Positions 25,810 through 34,548 of a DNA stretch of 64,000 bases are shown here, one piece after another. The position numbers and the translations under genes are program-made. The DNA is taken from positions 300,486 through 364,485 of the forward strand of contig NZ_WBOM01000005.1 in assembly GCF_008973755.1 (NCBI RefSeq), given 5' to 3'. Under the pieces are notes generated by a model, which was not told where the DNA came from, did no database searches, and saw only the letters and a program-made list of their open reading frames with translations. This DNA is from Nitrincola alkalilacustris (GTDB lineage Bacteria > Pseudomonadota > Gammaproteobacteria > Pseudomonadales > Balneatricaceae). Position 1 is the stretch's first letter. Each line of letters begins with the position of its first letter.

Positions 25810-26772
25810 TCAGTGCTGTCCCAGCTCGCGTCTGGCCAGTTGCAACTCCATGGTTGCCTTGAGTAGCCGATAGAGCTGGATCGCCGCATCTATCTCCTCT
25901 TTGCGATTGGTCAGACTCTCTATATTCAACCCCAGCGGTATGCCCAGTGACAGGCATGCGTTGAGTATCTGCTCCAGATTGTTCTGACAGATGCGGATCG
26001 ATTCAGCCAGAGGCTTGTCGGCATCCAGTATGCGCCAGCGAGTGGCTTCAGGTACCGAAATGCCCAACCACTGCATGAACTCAAGGGTTTTGGCACTGCC
26101 GCAGGGTGTGAAGGTCAGAATAATCCGACGCGGTTCGATATCCAGTTGGCGGCAGGATCGGGCGTAGCTGGTCAGCAGGTCAATGGTGGCTTGCGGATTA
26201 TAGACAGCCTGGGATACAAAGAACTGACACCCCTGGCGACCCTTCTGCAGCAGCCGCAGATGCTCATTGCCCTTGCTGGCATGGCGCTCGGCAATGGTCA
26301 CACCACCGAGATGAAACTGCTGTGGCTGCCGACCCAGAATCTCATAGGCGCTGTTCAGTGGCAGGCGCACCTTGCCTTCGGACGATGGGCTGCCGACGAG
26401 CACGATACTCTTCTGTCCGTAGGTCTGGTCGGTTTCCTGTAGCCAATCATTGAACTCGGCAGCGTCACGTTGCGCTACACTCTTATAGGTGATGGTCGGT
26501 TTGCCGGAGCGCTGGTTCAACAGGGCAGCATATTCCCGTGGATCGCGGGTGGACATGAAGGGGAACGGGCGCGGCTTGTCGATCCGGCTGCTCTCATCCT
26601 GAATGTCATAGACAACCAGACCGTCAAACTCGACATGCGCAAGACGTGCCAGCAGTTTGTCGGCGATCTCCTGCATGCCGGCTTCATCGGTGCTTGCCTT
26701 GGGTGGCGTGGTTCCGATGAAATAGACTCCCTGATCGGGATTGGCAAATTTGGCAGCAAGTTGATCGTTCAT
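25810..26772 (-). CDS. MetF-like (methylenetetrahydrofolate reductase family) protein
   Basis: This protein of 320 residues is predicted to be a TIM barrel distantly related to MetF: FDGLVVYDIQDESSR, LGGVTIAERH and the flavin/folate segment KGRQGCQFFVSQAVYNP. It lacks the strict MetF N-terminus, so it may be a paralogue with another flavin-dependent job rather than the housekeeping enzyme. It stands alone on the minus strand, divergent from the DUF1285 gene over about 147 bases. Confidence 0.72.
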   Translation of the reverse strand: MNDQLAAKFANPDQGVYFIGTTPPKASTDEAGMQEIADKLLARLAHVEFDGLVVYDIQDESSRIDKPRPFPFMSTRDPREYAALLNQRSGKPTITYKSVAQRDAAEFNDWLQETDQTYGQKSIVLVGSPSSEGKVRLPLNSAYEILGRQPQQFHLGGVTIAERHASKGNEHLRLLQKGRQGCQFFVSQAVYNPQATIDLLTSYARSCRQLDIEPRRIILTFTPCGSAKTLEFMQWLGISVPEATRWRILDADKPLAESIRICQNNLEQILNACLSLGIPLGLNIESLTNRKEEIDAAIQLYRLLKATMELQLARRELGQH

Positions 26773-26919
26773 AAGGACGCAGGTTTCCGCTGTGGTTATA
26801 ACATCTGATGGCAGTTATTCTATCAATGAATATGATTCATTTGTTCATAATCACAGTTGAAATATTTTAGTGTTGTTGTGAGCGACGTTCATACCCGTAA
26901 TGAAACAGGAGGCTTAAAC

Positions 26920-27480
26920 GTGCAAAAAACCTTTGATCCGGCAGGGCTGGCCAGTCAGATTGGCCAGGCGCAGGGTATTCCCCCGCTGGAAAAGTGGAAC
27001 CCCACTTTCTGCGGTGATATCGATATGCGTATTGCTCGCGATGGTCGCTGGTACTATCAGGGATCGATCATCGGACGTGAGGCGATGGTCAGACTCTTTT
27101 CGCGTGTACTCTGGCGTGAAGGTGATCAGTATTTTCTGAAAACGCCGGTGGAAAAGGTCGGTATCCAGGTTGAAGATGTGCCTTTCAGCGTGATTCTGAT
27201 GGAGCGGCAGCCGGATGCAGAACAGGGCGAACTGCTGGTGTTTACAACTGCAACAGGGGATCGCATCGAGGCCGGTGCAGAGCATCCGATACGGGTGGTA
27301 TCAGACCCGGAAACTGGCGAGCCAAGCCCCTATCTGCTGATCCGCTTTGGTATGGAGGGGCGCCTGTCGCGCAACCTGTTTTATGAACTGGTGGAGATGG
27401 CGGCAACTGAGCCTGCGCCGGATGGCGATGAGTTAGTGGTTTACAGCGCCGGTCAGCGCTTTGTTCTGGGCAAGCTCTGA
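26920..27480 (+). CDS. DUF1285 family protein
   Basis: This cytoplasmic protein of 186 residues belongs to the DUF1285 family, with PLEKWNPTFCGDIDMRIARDG and YFLKTPVEKVGIQVEDVPF as typical blocks. The function is not known. The GTG at 26920 is chosen because AGGAGG lies seven bases upstream; the frame itself is open from 26857. It is a single gene in front of the DUF5610 gene, from which it is separated by 175 bases with no clear terminator. Confidence 0.85.
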   Translation: MQKTFDPAGLASQIGQAQGIPPLEKWNPTFCGDIDMRIARDGRWYYQGSIIGREAMVRLFSRVLWREGDQYFLKTPVEKVGIQVEDVPFSVILMERQPDAEQGELLVFTTATGDRIEAGAEHPIRVVSDPETGEPSPYLLIRFGMEGRLSRNLFYELVEMAATEPAPDGDELVVYSAGQRFVLGKL

Positions 27481-27655
27481 TAGGGTGCAGGCTCAAGTTT
27501 CCATTGACCTGGCCGATAGCCCTCTATATTTGCCGGATCCTGGCAGTACGTCAGCTCGGCTATACTGGATACAACTTATCGCGCAGGGTTCTCGCGCAAG
27601 GTGTCCAAACCATAACAAAGCTCGGCCAGTCCTGTCTGTCCGATTGGAGTCTGTC

Positions 27656-28822
27656 ATGATCAGTATCAATTCACCCTTTGCCAAGGGCTCTCAAGGTCTG
27701 AGTAACCCCGGCCAGAAAGCACATCAGCCTCCGGGTGTTGCTGCTGGGCTGGCCCATGCGGCGAAGTCCGGTAATGGTCCAGGCACACTCTCTGCGATGC
27801 ACAGCTTTCTGCTGGAAAAACTGGCTACGAAGATTCCTGGAATGGATGCTGGCGGTTTCAAAAAGCTTGATGCCAACGAGTTTACCCCGGAAAAGGTTGC
27901 AGACCGTATCAGCAAGTTTGTCGCAGCTGGGCTTGAGCAGGCGAGAGCCAGAGGTGATTCTGAAGAGAAGGTCCAGGCACTCTATGAGCGTGCGATGAAA
28001 GGGGTGGAACAGGGGTTTGCCGAAGCCAAGGAGATTCTTTCGGGTCTGAATCTTCTTAATGGTGGTATCAAGGATCAGGTGGCCGAAACCGAAAAGCTCA
28101 CCTTTGAAGCGCTCGAAGCACTGTCACCCAATGGCAAGAATGCCGCACTGGTCGGCACCATGGGCATGTCGGTGGCTGAGCGCTATCAGCGAGCGGATAG
28201 CTTTGAGCTGACGCTGAATACGCGTGAGGGTGATAAGGTTACCATCAACTTTAATCGAGCGGTGGACTACTCTGCGACCGCTGCTGTGGCAGCAGATGAT
28301 CAAGGTAACAGTGTCAGCCGTTTTGATATCAGTCGCAGCGAAAGCACCGGTTTCAGCTTCACCATCGAAGGTGATCTGAATGAGGATGAGATAGATGCGA
28401 TTCAGAATCTGATCCGTGATGTCAGCCAGTTGGCTGATGAGTTTTACAATGGCGATATTCAGAAAGCCTTTGAGCAGGCGAGTAACCTCTCCTTTGATGG
28501 TACTCAGTTGGCGTCGATGGATCTGAAGATGATGCGGGTTGAGCAATACAGCGCTGCCAGCCAGTATCAACAGACAGAGCAGCTGGATCAGCCACAGGAA
28601 AATCGCGGCGCTCAGCTGCTGGAACAGTTGATGCAGGAGCTTTACCAGCAGTTCAACAATTCGATGTTGTCCTTCCTGGAAGATTCGCGTTCTGCCGGAG
28701 CATCCATCATGCAGGCGCTGGCCGAGCAGGATACCCGCTTCAAAGACGCTGATGCCGATCAGAAGTCACGTTATCAGGATAACCTTGAGCGCCTGCTCGG
28801 GGCTGTAAACGAGGCTCCATAA
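27656..28822 (+). CDS. DUF5610 domain-containing protein
   Basis: This soluble protein of 388 residues has no signal peptide. A DUF5610-like helical region is seen near residues 40-130 (LLEKLATKIPGMDAGGFKKL, RAMKGVEQGFAEAKEIL). A beta-rich middle follows (FELTLNTREGDKVTINF, SFTIEGDLNEDEIDAI), then a long Gln-rich helical C-terminus. The function is unknown. The open frame starts at 27461, but ATG 27656 with GGAG before it gives the expected N-terminus MISINSP. Its end is 14 bases from the end of eutC on the other strand. Confidence 0.75.
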   Translation: MISINSPFAKGSQGLSNPGQKAHQPPGVAAGLAHAAKSGNGPGTLSAMHSFLLEKLATKIPGMDAGGFKKLDANEFTPEKVADRISKFVAAGLEQARARGDSEEKVQALYERAMKGVEQGFAEAKEILSGLNLLNGGIKDQVAETEKLTFEALEALSPNGKNAALVGTMGMSVAERYQRADSFELTLNTREGDKVTINFNRAVDYSATAAVAADDQGNSVSRFDISRSESTGFSFTIEGDLNEDEIDAIQNLIRDVSQLADEFYNGDIQKAFEQASNLSFDGTQLASMDLKMMRVEQYSAASQYQQTEQLDQPQENRGAQLLEQLMQELYQQFNNSMLSFLEDSRSAGASIMQALAEQDTRFKDADADQKSRYQDNLERLLGAVNEAP

Positions 28823-28836
28823 GACTGCTCTATCGA

Positions 28837-29805
28837 CTATACGGCAGCACTTAATCTGCCTGCCGTATAGTTGGCAATAGCCGTATCCTGAACACCTGTG
28901 CCACTGAGGTCGCAGACTGTGATCTGTTCAGTTGCAGTTCTGAGCAACTGCTGGCGCGCAATCAGTTCGCCGAGCTCATAGACCGCTTTCGGGAAAGTGC
29001 CGGTAAAATGATGCAGTTCGCCGATAGTTTCTGACTGGCTGCGCCTGTCCACTACCATGAAATCCGCATTGGCCAGTATGGCTGACTCCAGCTCCTGTTT
29101 ATGGCTGTTGTCTGACCCCATGGCCGTAACATGAGTGCCGGACTTGAGATCTGCCCAGTGCAGCACCGGCTCGGATGATGGGGTGGTCGTGACCACGATA
29201 TCCGCCTCGGCACAGGCTGAGCGAGCAGAGTCATGCAGTACCACCTTGAGGCCATGATGCTCGGCCATGCGCTGTTGATAGGCTCGCATCCGTTCGGGGT
29301 TGCGCGCGTGGATATGTACCTGATCGATATCCCTTACCAGTTTCAGGGCTGCAACCTGAAACTCTGCCTGCAGCCCTGCGCCCAGCACTGCCACGGAGCG
29401 GGCGTCTTCCCGCGCCAGGTATTTTGCTGCCAGCGCACCGGCCAGCGCTGTGCGCAGATCGGTCAGATAGCCTTCATCAAAGAGGACTGAATCGACAACA
29501 CCGGTGCGGGCTGAAAACAGCACCATCAACCCACTGAGGCTGGGTAAGCCCAGCGCCGGGTTATTGAAAAAGCCGGTGCTGACCTTGATCGCAAAGCGCT
29601 CATTGCCCTTGATATGAGCTGTTTTTATATCCACTTCACCAACCATTTCGTCGTTGCGTTCAGTGATATTCATGCTCAACACCGGTGGCATGGATACCTC
29701 ACCACGCCCAAGTGCAGCAAAACCCTCTTCAACGGCGCGCAGGGCGTCATGATCCAGCCTGGCAGCGCTGCTGATCTGTTGTTTGTTGTATATCTTCATA
29801 TGCAT
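28837..29805 (-). CDS. eutC: Ectoine utilization protein EutC (ornithine cyclodeaminase family)
   Basis: This NAD(P)-binding protein of the ornithine cyclodeaminase/mu-crystallin fold has 322 residues. It shows the Rossmann motif VAVLGAGLQAEFQV and the substrate-side block FAIKVSTGFFNNPALGLPSL. With EutB it is thought to convert hydroxyectoine or its ring-opened product into the ectoine degradation route. It is the last gene of the doeC-doeD-eutB-eutC operon, 69 bases after eutB. Presence of the eutBC pair predicts use of 5-hydroxyectoine as well as ectoine. Confidence 0.9.
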   Translation of the reverse strand: MHMKIYNKQQISSAARLDHDALRAVEEGFAALGRGEVSMPPVLSMNITERNDEMVGEVDIKTAHIKGNERFAIKVSTGFFNNPALGLPSLSGLMVLFSARTGVVDSVLFDEGYLTDLRTALAGALAAKYLAREDARSVAVLGAGLQAEFQVAALKLVRDIDQVHIHARNPERMRAYQQRMAEHHGLKVVLHDSARSACAEADIVVTTTPSSEPVLHWADLKSGTHVTAMGSDNSHKQELESAILANADFMVVDRRSQSETIGELHHFTGTFPKAVYELGELIARQQLLRTATEQITVCDLSGTGVQDTAIANYTAGRLSAAV

Positions 29806-29874
29806 GTCCTGACTGGGCGCGATGTAATCTCTATATATGCGGGTCTGACGCCGTTGCTTGGTGCTCTGGGTTGA

Positions 29875-30858
29875 TCAGGAGTGAGTGGGTACAGCGAGCT
29901 TGCGTGCCTGGTCAAAGGTGTCGAGTGCAACATTCTGCCCACTGATTACCAGCACGATCTGCTTGCCGCGAACATCGATCCGATGCTCCTCAATGGCCGC
30001 AATTGCGCCAACCGCAGCGCCTTCAACCAGCATTTTTTCCTCTTCAAGAAAGTTCAGCATGGCACGCGCAATCGCTTCTTCAGATACCCGCCAGCACTGG
30101 TCCACTACCTCTTGCACCAGCGCGAAGGTGTGTCGGTTTTCAAGACCTATTCCCCCGCCAAGGCTATCGGCAAGGGTTTCATACTCGGTAACCTGAATCG
30201 GATGGCCAGCTTCCAGACTTGCGATCATGGCCGCACCCTTGTCCATGGTTGCACCGATAATGCGGATATCCGGGTTAATACCTTTTGCCGCCAGGCCGAT
30301 CCCACTGAGCAGCCCTCCACCGGACAGGCCGGCAAAGATCATCTCGACCTGTGGTAGATCTTCCATAATCTCCAGCGCAATGGTGCCCTGGCCAGCGATA
30401 ATATCCGGGTGATCAAAGGGGGGCAGGTAGGTCATGGACTCTTCAGCAACCAGCCGCAACGCTTCGGTTTCGGCTTCATCCTGTGAGTTCCCGATGATAC
30501 GTACCTCGGCACCCAGTGCCTTGATGGCGCCTACCTTGTTATCCGGCACCAGGCTGGACATGCAGATCACCGTGCGTATACCGAGCTGTTTTCCGGCGTA
30601 GGCGATGGCACGTCCGTGATTGCCCGTGGAGCAGGTGACGACACCCTTTGCAGCCTGCTCGGGTGTCAGCCTGCTGATCGCATAACTGGCACCGCGCAGT
30701 TTGAAGGCTCCGATAGGCTGGAGGTTTTCGAGCTTCAGCCAGGCATCGCAACCGAAGCGCCGTGACAGCGCTTCGGAACGGATCAGTGGCGTGCGGGTAA
30801 CCTGGCCCTGCAACAGGTGCCGAGCCAGGTAGATGTCGCGAAGGGTGACACTGTGCAT
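29875..30858 (-). CDS. eutB: Hydroxyectoine utilization dehydratase EutB
   Basis: This PLP enzyme of the threonine dehydratase fold has 327 residues. The Schiff-base lysine is in GAFKLRGASYAI, the serine loop is CSTGNHGRAIAYA, and the phosphate-binding glycine loop is GLSGGGLLSGI. It probably acts on the hydroxylated ring-opened intermediate. It lies 15 bases after doeD and is followed by eutC, the usual order in ectoine catabolic clusters. Confidence 0.92.
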   Translation of the reverse strand: MHSVTLRDIYLARHLLQGQVTRTPLIRSEALSRRFGCDAWLKLENLQPIGAFKLRGASYAISRLTPEQAAKGVVTCSTGNHGRAIAYAGKQLGIRTVICMSSLVPDNKVGAIKALGAEVRIIGNSQDEAETEALRLVAEESMTYLPPFDHPDIIAGQGTIALEIMEDLPQVEMIFAGLSGGGLLSGIGLAAKGINPDIRIIGATMDKGAAMIASLEAGHPIQVTEYETLADSLGGGIGLENRHTFALVQEVVDQCWRVSEEAIARAMLNFLEEEKMLVEGAAVGAIAAIEEHRIDVRGKQIVLVISGQNVALDTFDQARKLAVPTHS

Positions 30859-30873
30859 CCTTGCGACTCCAAC

Positions 30874-32277
30874 TTACTTCGGCTGCCAGCTGCCGCTGGT
30901 GACCAGTTGATCCATGACCTTGTTCACGGCACGTTCGGCACGGGCCACAACATCATCCACCTGATCGCGGGTAATGATCAGCGGTGGTGCAAAGCCCAGG
31001 ATGTCACCATGTGGCATGGCACGGGCAATCAATCCTTCCTGCAGGCAGGCTGCGGAGATCTGAGGGCCGATCTTGAGGTTCGGATCAAAGTGCTCACGCT
31101 TGCTGCGATTGCTGGAGAACTCCAGTGCTGCCAGCAGGCCGATGCCGCGTACTTCACCCACCAGCGGATGATCCGCAAAGGTGCCCTGCATGCGCTGTTG
31201 CAGGTAGGCACCGGTATCACGTGCATTGGCGGTCAGGTTTTCGCGCTCAATGATATCCAGATTGGCAAGACCCGCCGCCGCACCCATCGGGTGACCGGAG
31301 TAGGTGTAGCCATGGCCGATGGCACCGAACTTGTCAGTACCGGTTTCCAGCACCTGCCAGACCTTGTCGCCCACAATCACACCCGACAGTGGCTGGTATG
31401 CGGATGTCAGACCCTTGGCTACTGTAATCAGGTCGGGCTTCATCTCATAATACTGTGAGCCGAAATCAACACCGATACGGCCAAAACCACACACCACTTC
31501 ATCAGCGATCAGCAGAATGTCATACTTGTCCAGCACCTTGCGGATCTCGGCCCAGTAACCGGCGGGTGGTGGAACAATACCGCCGGTACCCAGTACCGGT
31601 TCACCAATGAAGGCTGCGACAGTATCCGGGCCTTCGGCCAGAATCATCTTTTCCAGCTCATCGGCGCAGTAGCGTGAGAAATCCTCTTCGCTCATGCTGT
31701 CGTCCGGGCGGCGATAGTAGCTGGGCGCCACCGTATGCTTGATGCGATCCAGCGGCAGATCGAAATGCGCATGGAACACCGGCAGGCCCGTCAGCGAACC
31801 GGCAGCGATGCTGGAGCCATGGTAGCCGCGATCTCGAGAGATCACTTTTTTCTTCTCTTTACGGCCCAGAATGTTGTTGTAGTACCACACCAGTTTGAGC
31901 TGGGTTTCGTTGGCATCCGATCCGGACATACCGTAGTACACCTTGCTCATACCCTGACCGGCGAGCTTGATGATCCGCTCGGAGAGCTTCACCAGGGCTT
32001 CGTTGGTGTGGCCAACGTAGGTATGGTAATAAGCCAACTGTTTAGCCTGCTCATAGATGGCGTCTGCCATTTCGTCGCGGCCATAGCCGATATTGACGCA
32101 ATACAGACCGGCAAAACCATCAAGCAGCTCCACGCCTTCGGAGTCATGAATATAGATGCCTTTGGCACCGGTGATGATGCGCGCAGGGCTTTCTCCATGT
32201 GCGTGCTGCTTCAGATGGGTGGATGCATGGAATACATTCTGGCGATCTATCTCGATCAGTTTCTTGGTATCTATCAT
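30874..32277 (-). CDS. doeD: Diaminobutyrate aminotransferase of ectoine catabolism (DoeD)
   Basis: This class III PLP aminotransferase converts L-2,4-diaminobutyrate from ectoine breakdown into aspartate semialdehyde; 467 residues. The cofactor lysine is in LITVAKGLTSAYQP and the aspartate contacting the pyridine nitrogen in LIADEVVCGFGR. It resembles the omega-transaminase group and is clearly distinct from EctB at 43.6 kb. ATG 32277 with GAGGA eight bases upstream is preferred to the GTG at 32301. It is the second gene of the doeC operon. Confidence 0.9.
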   Translation of the reverse strand: MIDTKKLIEIDRQNVFHASTHLKQHAHGESPARIITGAKGIYIHDSEGVELLDGFAGLYCVNIGYGRDEMADAIYEQAKQLAYYHTYVGHTNEALVKLSERIIKLAGQGMSKVYYGMSGSDANETQLKLVWYYNNILGRKEKKKVISRDRGYHGSSIAAGSLTGLPVFHAHFDLPLDRIKHTVAPSYYRRPDDSMSEEDFSRYCADELEKMILAEGPDTVAAFIGEPVLGTGGIVPPPAGYWAEIRKVLDKYDILLIADEVVCGFGRIGVDFGSQYYEMKPDLITVAKGLTSAYQPLSGVIVGDKVWQVLETGTDKFGAIGHGYTYSGHPMGAAAGLANLDIIERENLTANARDTGAYLQQRMQGTFADHPLVGEVRGIGLLAALEFSSNRSKREHFDPNLKIGPQISAACLQEGLIARAMPHGDILGFAPPLIITRDQVDDVVARAERAVNKVMDQLVTSGSWQPK

Positions 32278-32334
32278 GATGTTGTCCTCGTCTGCCACCA
32301 AACACTGGCGACTGCTGTTCTGAATAAAGTGTGC

Positions 32335-33801
32335 TTAAAAACCCGCGGCCAGATTGCCCAGGCAGTAGTATTTGATCTGGCTGAACTCATCCAGCCCGTG
32401 TCGTGAACCTTCGCGTCCGAGTCCGGACTGCTTGATCCCTCCAAAGGGGATCGGCGGTCCAGTCATCTTCACGGAGTTAACGCTGACCATGCCGAACTCG
32501 AGCTGCTGCATCAATCCCCAGATCTGTCGGATATCTTTACCGTAAATGTATGCAGCCAGGCCATATTCGGTATCATTGGCCAGGGTAACGACCTGTTCCA
32601 GATCATCATAAGCCATGACGCCGGCTACCGGGCAGAAATTTTCCTCCCGGAACACGCGCATCTGCGGTGTGATATCGGCCAGCAGGGTCGGCATGAAGTA
32701 GTGACGACCTGGCGCGTCGAACTGATCACCTGCAATCAGACGTGCGCCCTTGCTCATGGCATCATCAACCAGTGACGCTGCCTTGTCGACCGCCTGCTGA
32801 TTGATCAGTGGCCCGAGGTCTGTGTCCGGGTCCTGTCCATTACCGGTTTTCAGCTGTGCCATGCGACGGGCAAAAGCTTCGAGAAACGCTTCATAGCTGT
32901 CGCGATGAATAAAGATGCGATTGGCCGCCAGGCAGTCCTGGCCGCTGGTCTGAAACTTGGCATCCACGGCTGCCTTGGCTGCCTCGTCCGGATCCATATC
33001 CGGCAATGCAATGAAGGGAGCGTTGCCGCCAAGCTCCATCGAACACTTCTTGACCGTGCTGGCGGCCTGCTCCAGCAGCAGGCGACCGACGCGTGTGGAG
33101 CCGGTGAAGGAGATCGCCTTGACCGTTTCATGCTTGCACAGGATTGCTGAGATCATCGCCGGATCACCAGTGATCACATTAAATACACCTGCCGGCAAGC
33201 CTGCTCTGTCGGCCAGTTCCGCAAGGGCCAGTGCCGAGAAGGGTGTTTCGCTGGCGGGTTTGACCAGTACTGTACAACCTACGGCCAGTGCAGCCGCAGC
33301 CTTGCGCGTGATCATCGCGTTGGGGAAGTTCCAGGGCGTGATCAGAGCGGCAACCCCGATGGGTTCTCGCACCGTGCTCAGCTGTGCATTGGGAATATGG
33401 CTGGGCATGGTTTCGCCATAAGCGCGACGACCCTCTTCTGCAAACCAGCGAATGAATGAGGCGCCATAGTCGATCTCACCCCGGGCATCCCTGAGTGTCT
33501 TACCCTGTTCAAGGGTGATCAGCAGCGCCAGATCTTCACGATTTTGCAGGATCAGATCATACCAGCTCATCAATTTCGCAGCGCGATCATCGGCAGACAG
33601 GGCGCGCCAGCTGATGAGAGCCTGATCGGCCTGCTCAATGGCTGTGTTGATCTGCTCAGGCTGCAGGTCCGGAATTCGGCCGATAAATGAATCATCAGCC
33701 GGATTGGTAACGGATGTGTCCTGCCCGTTGCTGCTGGCAACCCATTTACCATTGATATAGGCCAACTGACGCAATAAGCGCGGATCCTCTAAGAAATGCA
33801 T
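32335..33801 (-). CDS. doeC: Aspartate-semialdehyde dehydrogenase of ectoine catabolism (DoeC)
   Basis: This aldehyde dehydrogenase of the succinate-semialdehyde dehydrogenase branch has 488 residues. It oxidises aspartate semialdehyde to aspartate, feeding ectoine nitrogen and carbon into central metabolism. The general-base glutamate is in MELGGNAPFI and the catalytic cysteine in TSGQDCLAANR; the cofactor loop reads FTGSTRVGRLL. ATG 33801 is preferred over 33822. It is the first gene of doeC-doeD-eutB-eutC, with a 143-base leader containing a strong hairpin and a promoter with a phased box array. Confidence 0.9.
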   Translation of the reverse strand: MHFLEDPRLLRQLAYINGKWVASSNGQDTSVTNPADDSFIGRIPDLQPEQINTAIEQADQALISWRALSADDRAAKLMSWYDLILQNREDLALLITLEQGKTLRDARGEIDYGASFIRWFAEEGRRAYGETMPSHIPNAQLSTVREPIGVAALITPWNFPNAMITRKAAAALAVGCTVLVKPASETPFSALALAELADRAGLPAGVFNVITGDPAMISAILCKHETVKAISFTGSTRVGRLLLEQAASTVKKCSMELGGNAPFIALPDMDPDEAAKAAVDAKFQTSGQDCLAANRIFIHRDSYEAFLEAFARRMAQLKTGNGQDPDTDLGPLINQQAVDKAASLVDDAMSKGARLIAGDQFDAPGRHYFMPTLLADITPQMRVFREENFCPVAGVMAYDDLEQVVTLANDTEYGLAAYIYGKDIRQIWGLMQQLEFGMVSVNSVKMTGPPIPFGGIKQSGLGREGSRHGLDEFSQIKYYCLGNLAAGF

Positions 33802-33830
33802 GATGTAGGCCCTCTTTGCCAATATCTGTC

Positions 33831-33874
33831 GGCCACCTCATCCAACCATGCGTTGATGTCTGTCTGAGGTGGCC
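33831..33874 (-). other. Leader hairpin upstream of doeC
   Basis: Perfect 10-bp arms (GGCCACCTCA and its complement) with a 24-base loop lie between the predicted doeC promoter and the doeC ribosome site. No T run follows, so it is more likely an mRNA stability or translation element than a terminator. Confidence 0.6.
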
Positions 33875-33950
33875 TGTCGTGTAGATTGTTCAGGTCAGTG
33901 GTTGTGCTTACGAAGCGAGTAAGCGGCGCTGATACCTGATTGATGTGTCT

Positions 33951-34046
33951 ACTCTACAGAAAGAGCCTTGTGAAAGTTTTCTGTTACCTGTGCAGGGGCG
34001 TGGTGTTTTTTCTGTTTGCGACAGGCAGGCAGTGGGTTTTTTCTGG
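33951..34046 (-). promoter_or_regulatory. doeC promoter with three 31-bp-spaced T-tract/CTG boxes
   Basis: Read on the minus strand, CAGAAAAAAC-like boxes lie at 34046-34037, 34016-34006 and 33985-33977. Their CAGA cores are exactly 31 bases apart. They are followed by TCTGTAGAGT, whose -10 hexamer TAGAGT is at 33956-33951. The nearest box overlaps the place of the -35 element, and no normal -35 is present, so activation by a bound protein is likely. The same layout occurs upstream of teaA (40821-40915). The Lrp-type DoeX is the best candidate binder. Confidence 0.65.
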
Positions 34047-34051
34047 TGTTA

Positions 34052-34522
34052 TCAGGAGTCATCCGGTTCCAGTTGTGGTGGGGTATGCTTGATCATTTTG
34101 GTGACAATCAGGGTGAAGTAGCGATCTATACCTATATCGGCTTGCAGCCACTCATCGATCAGCCGCTGATACTGGTCTATGTCCATCGCCACCACCTTGA
34201 GCAGATAGTCTATCCCGCCACCCGTCGCGTAACACTCAGTTACCAACGGGCACTCCTGCATAGTGGATTCAAAGCGCTTGAAGGCTTCCAGATTGTGCTT
34301 TTTGAGGCTGATCTCTACCAGCACGGTTGATTGCTTGAACAGAATTTCGGTATTGATTCGGGCGCTGTAGCCGAGAATGATACCGGAATCTTCAAGCCGC
34401 TTGACCCGCTCCCAGCAGGGTGTAACCGACAGATTAATAGCCTCTGCCAGGCCACTTTTCGTAATGCGACCATTTTGCTGCAAGATACGCAGAATTTTAA
34501 GGTCGTAGTTATCCAGACGCAT
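34052..34522 (-). CDS. doeX: Lrp/AsnC-family regulator of ectoine degradation (DoeX)
   Basis: This feast/famine-type regulator has 156 residues: an N-terminal winged helix (LRILQQNGRITKSGLAEAINLSV and TPCWERVKRLEDSGII) and a C-terminal RAM effector domain (residues about 70-150). Such proteins form octamers that wrap DNA. In Halomonas elongata DoeX is encoded beside doeAB. AGGAAA precedes its ATG; doeB ends 26 bases upstream. The phased boxes just downstream of its stop, and again before teaA, fit an Lrp-like binding mode. Confidence 0.9.
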   Translation of the reverse strand: MRLDNYDLKILRILQQNGRITKSGLAEAINLSVTPCWERVKRLEDSGIILGYSARINTEILFKQSTVLVEISLKKHNLEAFKRFESTMQECPLVTECYATGGGIDYLLKVVAMDIDQYQRLIDEWLQADIGIDRYFTLIVTKMIKHTPPQLEPDDS

Positions 34523-34548
34523 GGGGTTTCCTGTTAATCAGATCGAAA

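Noticed and set aside
33956..33985. ACAGAAAA/TTTTCTGT inverted repeat read as a simple dimer operator
   Set aside because: Comparison with the teaA region shows the outer half is better explained as part of the -10 element TCTGTA(T/G)AGT; the conserved signal is the 31-bp direct array.
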